DNA of 64,000 nucleotides from Lepiota brunneoincarnata (taxonomy: Eukaryota; Basidiomycota; Agaricomycetes; Agaricales; Agaricaceae), in contig JAEBUN010000007.1 of the NCBI GenBank assembly GCA_023014365.1, positions 62,001 to 126,000 on the forward strand, given 5' to 3'. Position numbers and translations under genes: made by a program. The notes beneath the pieces were generated by a model. That model was not told the origin of the DNA, ran no database searches, and worked only from the letters and a program-made list of their open reading frames with translations. Shown in pieces: positions 36,378 to 48,332 of the stretch; the first letter of the stretch is position 1, and each line of letters starts with the position of its first letter.

Positions 36378-38110
36378 GTCGCCCTTGATTCAAATGACGC
36401 TTCTCGTCAGCAGTAGTGGTTTTGCGAGTTGCTGCACGGAGATCAATTGTGACGGACTCGGAATCATGTACTTTATCAAATGTTGCTTGCTATAGGTTGA
36501 GTGTTCACCGCGCTACTCACCGACATAGCTCATTACAAGATTCCGGGTTCTGTGATTATGTAAAAAACCAGAAACACAAGAAGACCAAAGGGAAGGGTTT
36601 GTCAAGGCTTCGAAACTGCATTCAAGGGCCTCGGCAAAACGCACAGGATTGCTGCCGCGCTGTACCATGTGTGCCATAAAAGCGCAGGTTTGTGGCTGAT
36701 TTGAACAACCAACATCCCAGGTTATACAGTACTGAGTATAGTGCCGGCCCAATGGACGAATGATAACCAACTTTGAATCACTCGAGTCAGTTTGCCGAAG
36801 TAATTGGTACCCCTGGTCAGTTGATCAATCTCCCGCCCGTATATCATGATGACATTTGTTATTCACCCGTAGCGTACTGTACAGTACAGAGAAAGCCCGA
36901 TAAAGCAAGCGGAAGACTAGTCTTGTGCGCCAGCACCAACACCCACAATCTGGAGTTGGCAGGCAAGGACAGGGAAGAATCAAGAATCCGAAAAACCTGT
37001 TAGGGAAGGAGAAGGGAGAATCACAGTCTGGAACAGACTTCAACCACTTTCTAATTATTCGTTTCCCACCGAGCTCCAACGTGAGGAGAGAAGGCATATT
37101 TATATCTGCCAGTCATCTCGCAACATTGGTTTTGGTTCCAAGAGCTCTGGCCGCAAGTGATACAACGATAATCATCAGCGAGAAGAATCATATTAAAGGC
37201 TATCACCGTGGGTTGGAATGATAGTCAGGTGAATATCATGAACGGCTGGACCGAATGGAACGCTTGGGCTCGGTCATGGCCTAACGTGATCCTGGCCCGG
37301 CCAACGATCGTCACACCCGTGAGCCATATATCATGAGCCCTAGGAAGGGGGCATTGACCTTCTCAACGACGCCTTCAAAAGCAATTCCTGGAACACCTAG
37401 TACATGCCCCTCATCCAATTCCTTGCAAGAGAAGGATTGAGACCCTGGTTTGAGTTGACGATTTTTCACATTGTATCAGGAGACATCATATCACAAGTGT
37501 GCGTTTCTATGTCAGTGCTAACCCTACCTTGGCCCAATGCTGATGCTACCTCCCAAGTAGATGGCGATACCCTTCTCGATGGGGTGGGTTGTACAACACT
37601 GATCGCCGAGAGGCAAAGGGTTGCTTGTCACCCACCTTGAGTGCTTGCTTATTATGCAACGTGTTATAAACCCGCCAATGGCATTTTTGGTGCATTTGAC
37701 AGTACTAAAGTCTTGGTAGATGGGGTCTTGCAGGGTCCCGGATCGTTGGGCCTAGTGACTTTCGGAAAGTGCATCTAATGGTTTTGTATTCTGGCTTAGT
37801 CTGGGAGTTGTGGTTTCCGTGGTTCGGATTGCGGGTCTGGGCATGGGCCTCATGGATCCCTGGTCTGAGCAGGAAGGTAGACACTGCGCCGCGCCCGAGA
37901 TTGGCTGAAGATATTGACAAACCCTTGATTGCATTCGCGACAGACTCGCAGAGGGGTCCCGGCCTTCTCGATGGTTACTCTTCCCTTATTTTCAGAACTG
38001 CAGCTCTTGGATCAGTTCATCATTCATTATATGTTCTCCCAATGTCGCGATATACATTACATTCTTCCTGATGATAAATTATAGACATAGGTGTTGTCTC
38101 AGGCTCAGGC
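36378..38110. repeat. Repeat mosaic between NLR-A and lactonohydrolase 3
   Basis: 36378-36560 matches the 3' flanks of NLR-B and NLR-C. 36825-37000 resembles the 5' part of the DUF6533 block (TATCATGATGACATTTG.., CACAATCTGGAGTTGG). 37070-37235 is the 170-bp repeat. 37455-37605 resembles the Cys-rich remnant at 1158-1290. 37625-38110 is the lactonohydrolase 3' flank. No intact gene. Confidence 0.65.
37070..37235 (+). repeat. Dispersed ~170-bp repeat, copy 2
   Basis: Begins CCGAGCTCCAACGTGAGGAG; carries TATCTGCCAGTCATCTCGC and ends near GGAATGATAGTCAGGTGA. Flanked upstream by a DUF6533-block fragment, as in copies 1 and 4. Confidence 0.7.
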
Positions 38111-39540
38111 TCATACCACACCCTTTGCTGCGATTTGGCCACGTAGATCCTAATATCAGTCCAATATCACTAACTGGTCCGGAAGGCGCAAACATCATAT
38201 TGGCAGTTGTATCGTTCAGGAAGATTTTGCCAAGTAATCTACTGTTGGGGGCAAAGACCTACACGGAGCAAAATCTTGAGTCTCCGCCAGAGTCCCAAGC
38301 AAGCGGACTCACCTGGACACCACTTGAAGTCGCAGTAAACGCGTTGCCCTGCAAGTCAATTTGAATGCAGAAGACCTGTGTCGATATACGCAAAATATGA
38401 CGGTTGGTGTGTTTGGGCCGACTATCAAATGCATATCTTATGTGAGCAAATATGGTTCATCAGTTTCGTCGGCTAAGGAGGAAAGTGTGCATTCAAGCAC
38501 GGACACCCCTTACAGCGTAGCAGGTCTCGCTTGATTGATGCCTAGCAATCCACCACCAGCTCCCGCATCTCCACTAAGAGCAGAATTGAGAGATGAACAA
38601 GATGGGATACAAGGTGAGCTCACTTACACACAAGCCGTTCTACCACCTTTTGTAAAAGCAATATCATTCGACCTAACAAAATCAGTGTTGCCACGACTCG
38701 CACGCCGACTGTGCTGGGGTTGAAACGATACACCGAAATTGGCATGAGAGGTGGGATCGAGGAATTGGAGACCAGGAGCCGAAACTGTAGTAATCAACTA
38801 CCCCAGTTCTAAGCTCGCAACCAAGGGAGACTAGACATACTTGTCATCTGTGAAAAATGTTTTGCCACTCGGGTGGACCTTGACATCGTTTAACGAGTTG
38901 AATCGGTGTCTATAGTAGTTGTTCAAAAGGACGGTGACATTGTGTGGTGGTTTGGGGTTGACGAGGGCGACGCTGGAAAGGATGGGATCCACGGCCTCCG
39001 GTGACCAAGAGGAGATTTGACCTGAACGGACCCGTTCCGCCGTTCGTCATTTGGGTCGACTCAGGGGAGAGGCACACAACACAACCAATTTATAAGTTCT
39101 CCCTCTCTCTCAACGGGCAGGAAAGAAGACGACTCACAGCAGTGAGAGAAACATTCACAACCCCCTCACTCTATCTCAACGCCGTCCCAACCTCTGCCAT
39201 CCTGATCTTCAACACCTGGGTTCAAGTCGCTCGGAGGGTTGTGACTACTCGCGAAAAATACCTCGTCCGTCTCGCGAACATATATCAGTGCTTCATGTGC
39301 AAACTTGAATGTGTCGCTACATGCCACCAGTCGTATGGAAGGGTTTGGGCCGAGGATTGGGAGGAAACTGCTGTCAAAGACCTGGAAGAAGGGTATACGC
39401 GTAGGGGTAGGGTTGAAGCGTTTATGGAAAGAGTCAGTGCGGAATGTCCCATTTTCTGGGAGGACTGCGAATGGCCACGGGTCGGTGTACTAGAGATGAA
39501 GTTTTAACAATGTAAAAGAAATTGAATGCAGGGATGCACT
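38111..39540 (-). pseudogene. Lactonohydrolase copy 3, truncated at 5' end
   Basis: Aligns with copy 2 from its stop (38111) to the end of the first intron (about 39540), where the sequence switches abruptly to the common NLR upstream region; the signal-peptide exon is absent. Lesions include one missing T near the 3' end (GCGATTTGGCC against GCGATTTTGGCC) and several small indels in the middle exons (for example around 38745-38770 and 39205-39225). Residual family motifs are still readable in broken frames, for example HPSGKTFFTDD near 38850 and FASSHNPPS near 39240. It cannot make a secreted enzyme. Confidence 0.75.
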
Positions 39541-39893
39541 TCCCTATCTCGGCTAACAATAATAAATAAATGGAGTGCATTTCAATTTCCCACCACTCAG
39601 AGTGTGTTCGAACTATGCAGATCTCCTCACAGCACTCGAAACTTCAAATCCAAGACTGGGCTGGACCTGCTAATATGATGGACAACCTGTGTTTTGGACG
39701 CTCTATGGCAGCTTTACCACACTCGCTTTGGTGACTTCGATTGCACAGCAACTCTGCTGACAGCGGCAGTAGGTCCGCAGACTGGCTACACCTTGCCCTT
39801 ACTACATTCATCCTAGCTGATACAAAAATCTTGAAATATCCATCCCTCATTTTGAGCCCGTTGCACACGCTCCAACTAAGAGGTACTGGAACC
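39541..39893 (+). promoter_or_regulatory. NLR-B upstream region (shared by all NLRs)
   Basis: Begins TATCTCGGCTAACAATAATAA. The same 340-bp flank precedes NLR-A (from 31015) and NLR-C (from 52635), so the promoter was duplicated with the gene. No clean TATA box is seen. Any difference in expression between copies would have to come from changes here or farther out. Confidence 0.5.
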
Positions 39894-42800
39894 ATGGCCA
39901 GCATGGCCACAAAGAAAGCCATCCGGATATCTGGTGAGCAAACCTTTGACCGGTCACTTGGTTCACTCAATCAGTGGGCTCAAATTAATACTAACCTCCA
40001 AACTCAGGCTTCATTGTGATTTTGGAGGAACGCCTCAAGCATCCGTTGTACATCAAGTACTGCGTCGATGGGAGTGATTTCCACCAAGAAAATAACGTGA
40101 GGGTGGAAAGCGGAGATCTTGTTGGGAAAGAGCAGAAGTTGCGGTTCAATTCCTTCCTGTGAGTTGAATTCACCATCCCTTTCATATCTTGTCTCGGTAA
40201 CCTCTGTTGTAGGCATCTGCAGGAGGGGTCTACTCTGACGATTCAAATATACAAAAAACACGCGCTTCGTGTTTGGCTTCAAGACATCATCCTTGCTAAG
40301 AACGACATCCCTTTCGACGATATATGGCAACACGTAGAACTCCCAGCACATGCCCATCCCGACAGTCGGTTCTTTTTTGTCGCATCATTATTTCGTGCTC
40401 ACTAAGCTGCAGGTCGCTTTGAGGTGCACGTCGATCCGAAAAAACAAATATGGCTTGATGTTATGGCAAGCTTTGAGTCTTTGTGTTGGTCTATATTCTG
40501 TCGTCCTCACCTCTCCATAGATTCCGCTATCCTTGAAAGCAAGCTCAAGCACTTTGCCCCAGACACCCCACGCCCAGCAGAGTGTCTCAGTGGATCCGGG
40601 GCAGCCGTTGGACGCTTTGAAGGCTGCAGATTTGGAAATCAAGAGCGCGATGGAGGGGTTGAAGGAGTTCAAGAGTGTACTAGATCGTTTGGGTCTGATC
40701 AGGAGTCCTGTGGAGACCATGTTGAAGATCGGAATGGCGATCAGCGAGGTACGACCACTCCATACACTACAAAGGAAAACCATCCTGAGCACCTGGATTT
40801 CAAGCTGAATCCGATTGCAAAGGCCGTAGTTCGCTGCATTGGCGTTGCCCACGACGTTGGTTCCTCTCTTGTCTGTAGCCATGAGCGCTACTGATCGCTT
40901 TCATAGCGACTGAAGGCCCAAGACCAATCTCATAAGCAGATGCTACACCTGACGCGGAGCATGGCTAGCCTCGTCGAGCATATCCAATCTATCAAGAAAT
41001 TTACCAAAATGGACGAGCTGAGGCAAACGATGGAGATGTTCCCTGGTCTCATGAAAAAAACGGCATCTTTCATCGAAAAGTGGCTTGGCAGCTGGACAGG
41101 TACGTTTCCCCCTTGGAAACCCTTCTCTTGCGGATGATATCCTCGACCCAGCGCATTCTCTCTTCATTGCCTCTAACAAGGTCGAAATTGACGACCTGAT
41201 CAAGGAGCTCATCGAATTCAAAGAAGAGTTTGATCGAGGACTTGCAGTAGACACACGAGTCGCTCAAGCCAAATACCAAGGTGTGTTGCCTGCGGTTTGT
41301 ATTCACTGCCCCTTGCTCACGAACCCAGACACCGCAAAGGATGGCGCGGAGTTGAAGGAATTGAGGGAAAACCTTCTTGGAAGAATCGAGTTCGGCTCCA
41401 TTGTTGAAGAATGTATGCAAGACACCCGTATCGATATTCTTTCTGACGTCGACACCAAGATTGATGACTGTGAGGACAACAACAACATGATCTGGATCAA
41501 GGGATTTCCAGGTGTGGGAAAATCCACCTTAGCAGCCAGCATCGTGGCTCGACTGCGTGCTCGAGGTCGACTTGGATCTTATTTCGTGTTTGATCGTGCC
41601 AAACCCACTGAAACCACGACAAATGCCCTCTGGCGCCGTGTAGCCTATGACCTGGCTCGTCAATATCCTTCCGCACGACGTTCTATTCTTGAGCAACTGC
41701 AGAAGGAAGACGTGAACATCAACTCACCTAACATCACTTCCTTATTCACCTCCCTTGTCGAGAAGCCTTTACTTGCCTTATCGGAGTCGAATGAGATTCC
41801 AGACAACTGCTTCCCAGTCTTTGTCATTGATGCTGCCGATGAATGTGGTGGCCTTGAGGGTTTTCGGTCCAAGGACCGTAAGGATCTCCTGCAGACACTC
41901 AAGCGTTGGCCACAGTGTCCCAAGAATTTCAAGTTGATCGTGACAAGCAGGCCCGAAAACGACATTGACTGTGCCCTTTCTTCCATCAGTACCCATGTTG
42001 ACATTCCCTTCGGAAGTGCTGCCACGGAAGGCACTCAAGCCTCCACCGACATCCGTGCATTCCTCATTCATCGCCTCAAGGGTATCGCAGAGCCTTACGC
42101 CGACTCTCTGCCTCCTGATTGGCCTGAAAACGTCGCTGATTCCCTGACTCCCCGTGCTGCTGGTGTTTATATCTGGGCAGCAACTGTTGCCAAGTTCATT
42201 GAGGGCGGTGACCCAAAAACACGTTCCGATGCAATCATTCACCAGGGGCCTGGGCCAGGCGACATGAGTGGACTATATAGGTTGTATTCGGATGTCCTCG
42301 AAGGATCCTTTGGTAGTGCCAACGCGGGGGAATTGAAGGCATTCAAGGCTGTGATTGGTGCCATGGTTTTTGCTAAGCGGCCCCTTCAAGTTACCGAGTT
42401 GACTCGGCTTCCTGCGGTGGGCGACACAATGCTGAAGCTTATATACACGGGACTTCGGTCCGTCATCGACCAGGGCAACACCCCTCAATTTTCTCACCAA
42501 TCATTTGTTGACTTTCTCCTCTCTTCGAAATGCCCAGACAAATTCATTCTAGAGGAAAGTGAGCAGCAGCGTCAGCTCTCCGAGTTGTGTCTGGGGGTTA
42601 TGTTGGAGCGTCTACGTTTCAACATCTGTGGCCTCGAAGACTCAACCGTCAGGAATGCAGATGTACCCGATATTGACGCTAGGGTCAAGAATAGAATCCC
42701 CTCTCTTCTCTCGTATTCGTGCTGTTTTTGGACGGAACACCTCATTCGCACTTCATTCACTGAAGATCTGATGGACCTGTTGAGCAAAGTGATATATAAG

Positions 42801-45247
42801 AAGCTGCTGTACTGGTTTGAATGCATGAGTTTGTTGGAGGAGATGGTTCGAGTACCGCCAGCTCTACGAATGATCCTAGACTGGTTGGATGTACGTAGCT
42901 TGCTGGGTTTGCATTGCGCTCCTGACTGCTGACCTGCCTTTCGCAGCCTGCAGCAAATGATAAGGCCTTTACCGCACTTGTTCGTGATGCCCTCCGCTTT
43001 ATTGCTGCATTCGGCCGTCCTATCGCAGAAAGCGCCCCTCATATTTATATTTCTGCCCTTCCCTTTGCCCCTGAGAATTCCGCGGTTGCAGAACGCTTTC
43101 TCCCTAGGTTTCCTTACACCATCAAATTCGTCAGAGGCAGGCCTGCTCACTGGCCATTGTTTGGCTTCATTTCCGAATATCATAAAACGGATGTTACCAT
43201 AATCACCTTTTCCCTAGATGGGAAGTACTTTGCTTCTGGAGACTGGGATGGAACTATCTTCATCTGTGACTCTGAGACGGGGAGCCTTGTTGCGGGCCCA
43301 TTTACTCCTGGCGCGGACAAACTCAAATCAGTTGAAAGTATCTCTTTTAGACCCAATGGGAAACAAATTGTGGCTGGTTACTTACGTGATCTGTATGGAT
43401 CAGTGCGGGTTTGGGATGTTGAAAGTTGCGAGGAACAGCTGCATCTCGAGGGACAGGAACTCGCCTGTTTTAGCGGTACCCAACACATCGTTACAGTATC
43501 ACGGTTTGGAGAAAGAGTTCAAGCATGGAACGCGGATACCGGTCAACCAGCATGCATCTTTCCCGAAAGGATGGTAGCGGATGGTTGGATGGTGAACTTT
43601 TCATCCGATGGAAACTATTTGGCCTGGTGTGAGAGAGGGACACCAACTCGTGTCAGGGTATGGAATCTGGCAGACGGAACGTTTTTCCGCCCGTATATGC
43701 ATTCGGCACGTGTCACGACTTTCACCTTTTCCTCCGATAACCAATTCGTCGTGGGCGGGTCAGAGCATGGCGTCATAATTATCTGGAGCGTGGAGACTGG
43801 GAAACCTGTTGACAGGATGCTTGTCAATCATAACGTGAGGGGTTTGGGATACTCCCCGCGTAATCAGGTTCTAGTGTCCGCAGATCGTAATACGTTTACT
43901 GTCTGGAATACCTCCACACATGAACCAGTCTTTCGACAAACCTTGACGGGGCGTATTTGGGCAGTTTCCTTATCACACAACGGCACAAGAGTTCTGGCGG
44001 GTGACACCAAAGGGACAGTAAGGATGTGGAACTTGGATCGTCTGGGGGACTCACCCGTTCCTCACATCGCTGATGGTGAGCGCAGCTTGTTGTGCCGTGT
44101 AGCTGCCTTTTCGTCATGCGGAAAGAAACTGGTGTCATGTTTAGATGATAGGACATTGCGGGTTTGGGACGCTGGCACCGGCAAACCTCTTCTTGACCCT
44201 ATCAGAGCTGCCCTCCCCGTTGCGACGGCTGCATTCTCTCCGGATGGCAAATATATAGTTTCTGGTTCAAGAGACGACGGTACAATATCGATATTCAATG
44301 TTAAAACTGGTCAGCTCGCCTATCAGCCGGCTTTTGAGCCCCAAGATAATGAGGACGGCACTCGCCACCTCTTCTTCCGATCAACAGACCACCGGCTGGT
44401 TACGTGCTCTCAGAGGGGTGTTGTGCGCATCTGGCAGGAGGATATGACCGCACAAGAAGTCTGTAACATCGTTGGGGACCCTTCAATTGTACCCGCAGAG
44501 GAGTACCCCTTGGTTAAAACGCTCTCTCCCGATGGCTCGACCGCTGTCACTGCGGTTTATGATAAGATGTCGCATAAACGGAAGGACCCAGGATACTCTT
44601 TACGGTGCACTACGACGAACAAATGTCTCGGCGTAATATCTGATGTTCAGGGAAATATAGTACACTCACCCAGCGGAAAACTTCTTGCATGCTTTTTTAA
44701 TTCTGAAGAAGGAACAGCGCTCCAAACCTGGGAGATCCAGTCAGCGGACCTTGTTTCCGGCAGCTCATTCAGAGTTGGAGGACCTGGTGGCATTGGTGGA
44801 TTGGCGATCTCTCCTGATGACCGTTTTATTGCGACCTCTTCTTGGAAAGATTATGCGGTCAGGATATGGGACGCTCGCACTGGTGGCCTGGTCTCTGGGC
44901 CATGGCGAGCATATAGCACTCCCGAACAAATCATTTTCTCCCCCTGCGGAGAGAAATTAGCATGTTCATCACGGAGCATAATCACGGTTTGGGATACATC
45001 TAGCATCTTTGACGCTTCAAAGAAAGCTGTTGGGGGTTTTGGAGATGACTCCACCATTGTCGATGGATGGGTGGTCAGCCAGGATGGATCCAGGCTGTTT
45101 TGGGTTCCGCCTGAACACAGGGATGGACTGTGGAAGCCGCGAATCGTGTCAGTGATAGGGACGACACTGGTGAAACTTGATCTTACGAGATTCAAATATG
45201 GAAAGGATTGGAAGGAATGCATTGACGAGAAGTGGTTGGAAGAGTAG
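39894..45247 (+). CDS. NACHT-WD40 NLR, copy B
   Basis: Fungal STAND/NLR ATPase, 1,619 residues, ten exons: 39894-39933, 40008-40158, 40213-40364, 40413-40465, 40521-40748, 40805-40855, 40907-41099, 41152-41280, 41329-42890, 42947-45247. Residues about 14-130 look C2-like (FIVILEERLKHPLYIKYC, GSTLTIQIYKKHALR). About 150-330 are helical/coiled (LEIKSAMEGLKEFKSVLDRL). NACHT follows with Walker A GFPGVGKST (391-399), Walker B VFVIDAADE (496-504) and LIVTSRPE (535-542). A linker with SAPHIYISALPFAP leads to about 14 WD40 units (about 930-1540), enough for two seven-bladed propellers. Intron 4 uses a GC donor (GCAAGC; A and C have GTAAGC). NLRs of this class act as non-self sensors; the ligand is unknown. 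The frame is intact. Confidence 0.9.
40466..40520 (+). other. GC-AG intron unique to NLR-B
   Basis: The donor is GCAAGC in NLR-B, whereas NLR-A (31940) and NLR-C (53510) have GTAAGC at the same place. A single T-to-C change explains it, and the exon frame requires the intron to be removed. Confidence 0.75.
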
Positions 45248-45514
45248 TAGTGTGAGCGTACTGCTTGGGCGATCGTTGTCTTTCAGGTTGCCCTTGATTC
45301 AAATGACGCTTTTTTTTCGTCAACGGTAGTGGTTTTGCGAGTTGCTGTACGGAGACCAGTTGTATCATGTACTTTACCAAGTGATACCTGCTATATGTTG
45401 AGTGTTCATTGTGCTAGTCACCGACATAGCTCATTACCAGATTCCGAGTTCTGTGATTGTATATAAAGCCAGGGGCGCGGGACAAGGGTGAGCAGCCAAC
45501 GCCCCTGGGTTATC

Positions 45515-45690
45515 ATTGAGTTCCAACGTGAGGAGAGAAGGCACTATTATATCTGCTGGTCATCTCGCAACATTGCTTTTGGCCCAAGGGCTCTTGCCGC
45601 AAGTGATACAACAATGGTTATCAGTGAGAACAATCATATTAAAAGCCATCAGCGTGGGTTGGAATGATAGTCGGGTAAAAGTCCCAGCAT
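45515..45690 (+). repeat. Dispersed ~170-bp repeat, copy 3
   Basis: Begins CATTGAGTTCCAACGTGAGG; same order of blocks as other copies, ending at GTTGGAATGATAGTCGGG. Confidence 0.7.
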
Positions 45691-45959
45691 GTTGCACCGG
45701 AGCTCCGAGATAGCATGGATGGTAACCCGCCCAGGATAGACGCAGTCGTTACCAGAATGGCCCTATGTCCAAGCATATGAGTGCCTGTCCGGAGAAGAAT
45801 AGTGACATATGGGGCAAGGGCCGCCCACCAACGCACAAATGTAGGTCATGATGGTGATGGGTCGAATCAAAACATGCGAGTGTAACACGTCAACGAGCGA
45901 GGGCGGTTCTGTTGTCAATGCTCTCCATAAGGCCAAAGCACAGCATAATTGGAAGAGAA

Positions 45960-45966
45960 TATATAA
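45960..45966 (+). promoter_or_regulatory. TATA box of unrecognised gene, copy 1
   Basis: TATATAA, kept in the paralogous position at 59332-59338. The conserved spacing to the ATG (about 70 nt) supports a working core promoter. Confidence 0.55.
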
Positions 45967-46031
45967 CACCGCGCAGAGGAATCAAGTCCCAACCAGGTCC
46001 AACCCAAAATTGCACAGACACACAGCCAACG

Positions 46032-46776
46032 ATGAGCCCTTCATATAACCCGCCCTCCCATTGTGGGTTGCGTAATATCACCTTGAACTCGGAGAAACCC
46101 AAAGAGGTTCGGCGACTCGGAGTCGATACACATCAAATCTTCCGAATCATGGACGATGCCTACATGCCCCGGCCACCTGCAACTGATCGCACCCTTCAAG
46201 AGAGCGGGCTACTGCCTATGTTAATGCAGCAGGCACTTCCATGATGCTGAAAATCAACCCTTTCCACATGTCCATAAATCATCACCACCCTACAACACTC
46301 TCCGCCATCCAGGACATCGTTCCACAGCAGCATACTGGGAAAAATTTGAAACCAACAGGCCATGCCAAATGGACGCCTTCGACTCGGAAGATGGTCATTT
46401 TCCATATAGATCATCATCTGCTGGACCAAACGCAAGCGCCGATAGCCCGCTCATCCAGTACGAGCATTCCTCCTTTAGTGGGCAGAAGAGTTGCCCCAGG
46501 ATTCTTGCAATTAGTGGAATACAAGACAAACCAGTGGTTGAGGCTCATACGAGCAATGGACGGCGACTGAAGGAAAAGGAGGTGGGGATCGAACATGAGG
46601 GAGGACTAAGTGAGAGCCAGAGGGATTTGAAGCCCTTCTTAACGCCAAAGGAGAAAGTACGTTGGACGTGGATCGTAACCATGTTTTGTGTTCGTCTTCA
46701 CGTCACCCACACGCAGCGATGGTTAAAAGAACATGTTCAGTCGTGGGACAGCGATGGAGTGCCGGAGGCGCAGTGA
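46032..46776 (+). pseudogene. Unrecognised duplicated gene, copy 1
   Basis: Starts MSPSYNPPS and shares most of its sequence with the intact frame at 59404. A missing base near 46203 (AGAGCGGGC against AGAGCAGGGC) shifts the frame and stops it at 46244; coding resumes in frame from about 46369 and runs to 46776. This copy keeps a basic C-terminus (KEKVRWTWIVTMFCVRLHV .. QRWLKEHVQ) that copy 2 loses to a 4-base deletion. The content is Pro/His/Arg/Ser-rich, with no signal peptide, membrane helix or known domain. I cannot name the family. The intact ancestor was about 245 residues. Confidence 0.5.
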
Positions 46777-47006
46777 CTTTTGGGAAGGAGTGCACTTCAG
46801 AACATCCGTGATGTGTCAGTGTATGTAGCATCAACCCTCTTCCTCCTTAGACTCCTCTGTGTATGAAGAACTGAACTTGCGCTGCGAGATTAGATATCGT
46901 CTAAACTGATGGGGGTACAATATTTAGAACAGAGAATCTGGTTCCGTCAGTAGTTTGCCGCTGCCGCTGAATACCAAGGTACCCACAAAGCAACCATGGT
47001 AAGCAA
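46777..47006. other. 3' flank of unrecognised gene and Mid1 copy 1
   Basis: Convergent gene ends; this sequence is repeated at about 60160-60370. No further feature seen. Confidence 0.5.
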
Positions 47007-48332
47007 TCAACTAACATTACACCAAACATTACCCCAATGATCTTGACCCGTCCCAGTAACGCCCTCTCCCTCGTCACCATCTGCACCATCAATATAACCA
47101 AACCCATAACTCGAAGCGCCATTGAACTTCACAGAAGGACACCTGAAACGCAAGAACGGTGGACAAGCGCGATCAACCGCTGTGCAGGTTTCGATGCACG
47201 GGAGCAACTCTGTGAAAGCGCTCATGTAAGGTAGTCGCTGGTCGTCGGCCTACAGGAAGAAGCGCTGACAAGACAGCTTGTGCCACAGGTGCTGGTTTGG
47301 TTTCTGTTATACCAGCATTAGTTACTCCTGTTGAGCTAGGGTCAGGTGTAATGAGCTGCGCGCTGGACGGGCTTGCTTCGCTACAACGGGGAAATATGGC
47401 AGTACACAGCCACCTGCAGTATTCCCGTTGACAGTCGTCGCAGCTAACTAAAGGCGAGTACCAGTCTCTCCCACATGCGAAAGTTGACAAAGGTGTCATG
47501 GAATTCGTCATAATCCCAGTGAATTGAGAAGGAATTTCGTTAGGTTCGAAGGGTCGTAGACAGGGAAATCGGTGCCAGAAGGGGCGGGGAGGGGGAGAGC
47601 GTAGGCGGTGGATGGGCAGTATGGAACTGCGTGAACGAGAGTGCATGAAAAAGACGCTAGAATGTCGGTCAATTCCGGGCTAGTTGCCAGAAATATAGCG
47701 CGTACCAGAAACCTTGCGGGCGTCTTGAAAGACGAAAACTGTGTAGTTTGTTGAAGGAACCAACCCCCCAATGAGCCACTCAGTCTGCCAGCCATTGTGA
47801 GGGCCCCGCATCCATAGTGAGCCATTCACGACAGTGCCAGTCGCCGAGACTGCGGATGAATTCAAAAAGCAGACAGTGTGAGGCAAAGGAGCACTTGGTG
47901 TCTGCGAGACAACCAGCGTAAGGTTCGGAGATGATGATGGAAGGTCCAGCATGGTTGTATTCGCAACAGGCAGCGTGTAAGTTGGGTACTGAAGTGCAGG
48001 CAAGGTCGATGCTTCCTCCAAGATATGAGAGAAAGATATTGTGTGGTTGCTTGTCGAATTGCCAAACAGTGAATCGTTAGGTAGGATTTCATGCAGTTGA
48101 CCTGAACCGCTGAAATTGTTAAATAGAAAGGCACATAGAGTATGGGGCGCACACCCTGATTTGAAACCCCAACTTCAAAGGACCCTCCTAGAGGACACCC
48201 TTCCACCGCAAGCACACCACCACTACAGAACGCTCCGGTCCAATTTCCAAATCCACCCCGAATGAGGATCTCACGAACGTCGTCGCCACCGCCAGGGCCT
48301 ATACCCAAGAAGAATCGGAAATAACCCAACAA
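47007..48332 (-). pseudogene. MID1: Mid1-like calcium channel subunit, copy 1 (5'-truncated)
   Basis: Mid1 is the N-glycosylated regulatory partner of the Cch1 calcium channel at the plasma membrane/ER. Pieces read right to left: RGGFGNWTGAFCSGGVLAVE (about 48260), a 53-nt intron, NSTSNHTISFSHI, SLWMRGPHNGWQTEWL, a 54-nt intron (GTACGC..TCTAG), then VHAVPYCPSTAYALPLPAP, and the Cys-rich core FACGRDWYSP, CDDCQREYCRWLC, FPRC, LPCIETCTAVDRACPPF. It ends GNVWCNVS at 47007. Numerous NxS/T sites fit the family. The frame breaks near 47547 (YDPSN/LPNEI) and near 47232 (VGRRPATT/YMSAFTE). The 5' end has no ATG: at about 48318 the coding sequence joins the TPR-CHAT upstream sequence, so the signal peptide is missing. 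Confidence 0.75.

Larger units (their letters stand above)
45248..46031. repeat. NLR-B 3' flank and next promoter
   Basis: 45248-45470 matches the 3' flanks of NLR-A and NLR-C. 45515-45690 is the 170-bp repeat. 45690-46031 matches 58735-59403 in part and ends with a TATATAA box at 45960-45966, 66-72 nt before the ATG of the next gene. Confidence 0.65.

Noticed and set aside
41281..41328. Coding sequence inside NLR-B (48-nt segment without stop)
   Set aside because: Length is a multiple of three, so the frame runs through, but it has GTGTGT..CAG ends and removing it joins AKYQ to DTAKDGAEL; treated as an intron.
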